A stretch of DNA of 64,000 bases, taken from BOG-931 sp963781725. Its GTDB lineage: Bacteria; Pseudomonadota; Alphaproteobacteria; Rhizobiales; Xanthobacteraceae. Below the pieces are notes generated by a model. The model saw only the letters and a list, made by a program, of their open reading frames with translations, was not told the origin of the DNA and did not search any database. Both the position numbers and the translations under genes were made by a program. Below are positions 60,882 to 64,000 of the stretch, piece by piece. Numbering within the stretch: the stretch's first letter is position 1; every line of letters starts with the position of its first letter. The stretch covers positions 1,612,001 through 1,676,000 of the forward strand of contig CAWAGV010000001.1 in the NCBI GenBank assembly GCA_963781725.1, in the 5' to 3' direction.

Positions 60882-61675
60882 GGCAACGCGATCGAGCCAG
60901 AGCTTCTGGCCTCAGCTGCAACTTCGAGCTTCGACGAATAGCCGATTACCGGAAGCGCCTGCCGAATCGAGAGGCACTGGATGCCCTGCGCTCGAACCGC
61001 CTCGATCGTGGCGCGCAGCAGCGCCGGCGAACATCCCATGTGAGTCGGCCGCTGCGCGACATCATGGACGTAAAAGATCACCCAGCCGTTGCTTGCGTGG
61101 GCTTGGCGCAGAACGCGAAGCAGTTTTTCCCGCGTCAGTGTGCGATTGTAAAGTTCAATCACCTTGAGCAAACCGAGATCGATAAGGCCGGAATTTACAC
61201 CTTCGAAGATTCCCCGGCAGGTATCGAAACGTTTCTGTAATTGAAGCTTACGCGGCAGCGATACGCAGCCGAACGGGTAGCAGAAGTTCGTCAGCTCAGT
61301 GCCGGGGCACAACTCACGCATGGTAGCCAGGTTTCTCCGACACTCCTCCTCCGTCTCATTCGCATCCAGGTCGTCGACTGCGTGGTGCGAGAATGTGTGG
61401 CAACCGATCTCGTGGCCGCGGCTGTAGAGGTCGCGAACCTGATCGCGCCCGATTACGCGCCAATAGGTATCCCTTGCACCACAGATGCCGGCAGCAATGT
61501 AGAACGTTCCTCGGATGCCGTAGTCATCCAGGACCGCGGCGCCATTCGCATAGGCCGAATCGGGGACGTCATCAAAGGTAAAGCTCGCAAGCGGAGCGCC
61601 GTTCTGCATGAAAAACGGCTTGGTGAGAAGATGCCTGGCGATTCGCCTTCTAATGCGCGGGAGCAATGGCAACAT
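60878..61675 (-). CDS. Polysaccharide deacetylase (CE4/NodB family)
   Basis: A 265-aa enzyme with the CE4 motifs: TFDD (Asp35 base, Asp36 metal), HTFSHH (His93 and His97 metal ligands), the CYPFG segment (motif 3) and FYVHDV near the end (motif 5). It removes N- or O-acetyl groups from a polysaccharide, with a divalent metal. No clear signal peptide is seen (basic N-terminus LPRIRRRIARHLLTK), so it may act on lipid-linked units in the cytosol. It lies between the GT4 (six-base gap) and GH5 genes. Confidence 0.9.
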   Translation of the reverse strand: MLPLLPRIRRRIARHLLTKPFFMQNGAPLASFTFDDVPDSAYANGAAVLDDYGIRGTFYIAAGICGARDTYWRVIGRDQVRDLYSRGHEIGCHTFSHHAVDDLDANETEEECRRNLATMRELCPGTELTNFCYPFGCVSLPRKLQLQKRFDTCRGIFEGVNSGLIDLGLLKVIELYNRTLTREKLLRVLRQAHASNGWVIFYVHDVAQRPTHMGCSPALLRATIEAVRAQGIQCLSIRQALPVIGYSSKLEVAAEARSSGSIALP

Positions 61676-61681
61676 GTGGCC

Positions 61682-62854
61682 TCACGACATGCCGGCGACG
61701 ACGAGCGAACCCGTCGGGCCGGCCGGTTTGAGTTCGAGATCAGCAACAATCTGAAGGAAACGCGCTGCGGCACGTTCGGCTGTGTATTCGAGGCCGCGCC
61801 GCATCAGAGCACGTCGATCGGGCACGTGATCCAGCGCCGCGACTATCGCCGCGGCCATCGCGGCATGATCGCCGACAGGTGTCAGCGTTCCGTAGCGGCC
61901 ACCCTCCAAGATCTCTCGCGGGCCGTAAGGGCAATCAGTGCAGACAACGGGGGTCCCGCTGGCCAGCGCCTCGATGATGACATTACCAAAACCTTCGTAG
62001 ATCGAGGACAAGACTACGACACGCGCCCGCCTCATCCAGACGAACGGATCGGAGACGTAGCCGGTGAAAAACGTCCGGCTCGCGAGGCCGTTGCTACGCG
62101 CGAACGCTTCAAGTGCGCCGCGGTCCGGGCCCTCCCCGACCAGCACGAGACGCCAGCGCCGATCGGCTGGCAAGAGGGCCAGCGCGCGCAACAGCGTGTG
62201 ATGATCCTTCTCCGCCGACAGCCGTCCGACGCAAACGATAAGATCGCTATCGCGGCCGCTATCACCATCCCACCGCGCGATCCAATTCACGATCGCCGGC
62301 GGCAGCACGGCGTTAGTGCGCATGACGGCAATCATCGAATCGGGAACCGAAAAACCCCGCGCGAGGTCGCAGCGTGCTCCATCTGTCAGCGTAACGATGC
62401 GATCGGCCTGCCGATAGAGGAAGCGAAGGACTCGATAAGCGATCCGATTCGACCGGGACGGGTCGTGATGCGCCATGGACGGGACGGCGCCCTCCCGTAT
62501 GACGAGCTTCGGACGCCGGCTGCGCGGAAGCGTTCGCACAGCGAGCAGCGTGATGAGATTCAGGCTCGGTACGCCCGAGCTGACGACAACGTCCGGCGCC
62601 AGCGAGCGTATCGCCTGGCGCAGCGCAGCGATCGCATAACGGATTCGACGTTCGGAAATAACGACTATGCGAATGGCGGGATCAACAAAAGACCGCAACG
62701 GGCCGCCGTCCCGCAGAACCAGAATTGTAACGCGTGTTCCTTTTGCAGCGAGCGCGTTGCAAAGAAATACCGTGTCTCGCTCGGGACCGCCCCCTTCGAA
62801 CGCAAGCGTGACCACCGCGAAATGACACGAAAAATTTTCTAGTCGCAACGACAT
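61682..62854 (-). CDS. Family 4 glycosyltransferase
   Basis: The 390-aa GT-B enzyme has the N-terminal FEGGGPERDTVFLCNAL acceptor-side loop. Its C-terminal donor domain has CVGRLSAEKDHHTLL, LVLVGEGPDRGALE, and the EX7E motif in SSIYEGFGNVIIEALASGTPVV. It likely adds a hexose from a nucleotide sugar to the lipid-linked oligosaccharide. It is the first gene of the leftward GT4-deacetylase-GH5 operon. The start ATG at 62854 has only a weak ribosome site. Confidence 0.92.
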   Translation of the reverse strand: MSLRLENFSCHFAVVTLAFEGGGPERDTVFLCNALAAKGTRVTILVLRDGGPLRSFVDPAIRIVVISERRIRYAIAALRQAIRSLAPDVVVSSGVPSLNLITLLAVRTLPRSRRPKLVIREGAVPSMAHHDPSRSNRIAYRVLRFLYRQADRIVTLTDGARCDLARGFSVPDSMIAVMRTNAVLPPAIVNWIARWDGDSGRDSDLIVCVGRLSAEKDHHTLLRALALLPADRRWRLVLVGEGPDRGALEAFARSNGLASRTFFTGYVSDPFVWMRRARVVVLSSIYEGFGNVIIEALASGTPVVCTDCPYGPREILEGGRYGTLTPVGDHAAMAAAIVAALDHVPDRRALMRRGLEYTAERAAARFLQIVADLELKPAGPTGSLVVAGMS

Positions 62855-63150
62855 GGGGCAGAACGAACCTCAAGCAAGAACAAAACGCTGAATCAATAAA
62901 GCTCCTTTCATCCATACGATCAAGCAACCGGATTTCATACTGAAGGATTACTACTAACGGAAGTTCCTCTTATCCAATTGACCTGATCGGATTTTCTCGC
63001 GATGAAATATGGAAATTAGACTCCGCCTATCGAAGAAAAATTGGAGCCCCAAGTGACGGTCCAACTCGAGCTGCAGTGAACTGGACATTCACTCGGTGCA
63101 CCGTTGTTGCCGCCGGACAGGCGAGAGTCTGGCATGAAGAAGCCGATAAG
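62855..63150. other. Divergent intergenic region, 296 bp
   Basis: This is an AT-richer region between the leftward GT4 operon and the rightward small secreted-protein gene. It probably holds both promoters. I see no repeat or RNA gene. Confidence 0.45.
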
Positions 63151-63525
63151 ATGTTGCGCACATGGCTCGCTCCATCGATCTTTTTCGCCTTCCTCGGCGG
63201 GCATACGCTCTCGCAGAGCCTGATCCCAGCGGGAGGCATTTCTGCGAAAACAAATGAACTCGTCGGACGCCACATCGGGCCACACGGGAAGCCCTGTCTC
63301 GCGCTCGACTCCTATGCAAAATCGCAGGCCGTCAACAAAGACATCTATGAGCACTGGATTAGAGCTAGCAACAGCTGCGGGCAAACGATCAAGCTACGTG
63401 TCTGCTATCGTAAAAGCGACGACTGTATTGTGATGAATGTGCCGCCTTGGGAGAGCAAAAATTCCGTGCTCGGCATCTATCCAATTCAGAAAGAGTTCCA
63501 ATATGACGCCAAGGAACAATTTTAG
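63151..63525 (+). CDS. Small secreted protein of unknown function, 124 aa
   Basis: The start ATG 63151 gives a signal peptide MLRTWLAPSIFFAFLGGHTL (cleavage near LSQS). The mature part has four cysteines (in KPCLAL, NSCGQ, RVCYRK and DDCIV), which could form two disulfides. I recall similar short exported proteins in Bradyrhizobium but no function. A longer in-frame reading starts at 63076 but would hide the signal peptide. It stands alone beyond the polysaccharide operons. Confidence 0.7.
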   Translation: MLRTWLAPSIFFAFLGGHTLSQSLIPAGGISAKTNELVGRHIGPHGKPCLALDSYAKSQAVNKDIYEHWIRASNSCGQTIKLRVCYRKSDDCIVMNVPPWESKNSVLGIYPIQKEFQYDAKEQF

Positions 63526-64000
63526 GGTCGCCGGCGCCGGCTGCCGCGGTAAGCGGTAATCTGTTTGGGACTAGTGGATACGGCTGTCGATGCGCCATGC
63601 CCGGCGATTTGCAAGGAAAGGGTAATTTCTGTCACTCAACTTGCTCAAAAATGAGAAAGCTTATCGTCGCGAACTAGAGAGCCTTGCTCACTTTATTCTA
63701 GCCCGACCTGCACTTTCTGTCCTTTGTTAGGTTGACCCTCCGCCGATAATACCCCCTTTCGGAGAGCGCCAACCGACGTAGGCTCCAGGCTAGGCCCAGA
63801 TTAGATCGTGCTTTTGAATCGGAAGAGAACCGATACGCTTTCCGGTCGCAGCAAAGATCGCGTTGCAGAGCGCAGATCATGGTGTCGTCAGCGACGACCA
63901 CGAAAGCGGTATTCTCCAGAAACAGGAACAGCCGGATTGCTTTCAGCGTGGCGATAGTCGTCGGCGGGCGGCAGCGCTTGAGCAACTCTGTGCTCTTGTC
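63526..64000. other. Terminal 475-bp region without an intact gene
   Basis: A GC-rich palindrome (GCCGGCGCCGGC) follows the small gene. The minus strand carries a decayed molybdenum hydroxylase C-terminus at 63790-63880. Otherwise nothing is supported, and the right edge cuts any further feature. Confidence 0.5.
63790..63880 (-). pseudogene. Remnant of a molybdenum hydroxylase C-terminus
   Basis: On the minus strand one frame reads SALCNAIFAATGKRIGSLPI and then QKHDLIWA and a TAG stop at 63790. The segment NAIFAATGKR..SLPI is a typical C-terminal end of isoquinoline 1-oxidoreductase/aldehyde oxidase-type subunits. A TGA stop sits directly before SALCNAIF, and the further upstream frame does not continue the family, so the gene is broken. 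It is separate from the intact enzyme at 33953-36292. Confidence 0.45.

Noticed and set aside
61241..62842. A 533-codon plus-strand frame
   Set aside because: It lies antisense to the deacetylase and GT4 genes, which show full catalytic motifs.

Overview
The window reads as chromosomal DNA of a Bradyrhizobium- or Rhodopseudomonas-like alphaproteobacterium. This is inferred from the high GC content, C-terminally extended S21 and cold-shock genes, dispersed palindromic intergenic repeats of a style I associate with that group, and many uptake proteins of the Bug, Liv and NitT/TauT types. No complete tRNA, rRNA, CRISPR array, transposase or integrase was seen.

Region 1 (about 1-15.1 kb) is an aromatic or organic acid catabolic locus built from divergent operons. 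Leftward runs an IclR regulator, cupin, extradiol-type VOC dioxygenase, a small unknown protein and an SDR. Rightward runs an alpha/beta hydrolase, a second IclR regulator, an SDR-like protein lacking the catalytic Tyr/Lys, a ThDP enzyme, an FMN/2Fe-2S reductase, a 75-aa recombinase-HTH-like protein, a Rieske oxygenase, an MFS transporter and a Bug binding protein. Near-perfect palindromes lie in the divergent promoter. After a 1-kb repeat-rich gap comes a CynX/NimT-like MFS gene.

Region 2 (about 15.2-18 kb) holds housekeeping genes: a fatty acid desaturase, rpsU, a cold-shock gene with a clear terminator, and small conserved proteins.

Region 3 (about 18-42.9 kb) is a second catabolic block. 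It has a leftward SDR-SDR-amidohydrolase-MFS operon and a rightward Liv ABC importer with a flavin monooxygenase, cupin and SDR. A MarR regulator follows, divergent from a Rieske oxygenase, SDR, Pht5-like protein, lone molybdenum hydroxylase large subunit and two Bug proteins. The block ends with a leftward NitT/TauT ABC importer joined to a two-subunit ThDP decarboxylase.

Region 4 (about 43-63 kb) is a Wzx/Wzy-type exopolysaccharide locus behind a junction of degraded sequence. It encodes a LuxR-type regulator with a degenerate receiver, a GT4-GT26 fusion, a Wzz/BY-kinase, a polyprenyl-phosphate sugar transferase and a flippase carrying a C-terminal kinase-like domain (frameshifted as read). 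Next come a 977-aa protein joining phosphoribosyltransferase-like, APH-kinase-like and HAD phosphatase modules, a Wzy-like polymerase and a methyltransferase-like protein. A leftward GT4-deacetylase-GH5 operon closes it. The two adjacent kinase-like modules and the triple fusion are the best candidates for an undescribed polysaccharide or lipid-carrier modification system. No outer-membrane export gene (Wza type) is in the window.
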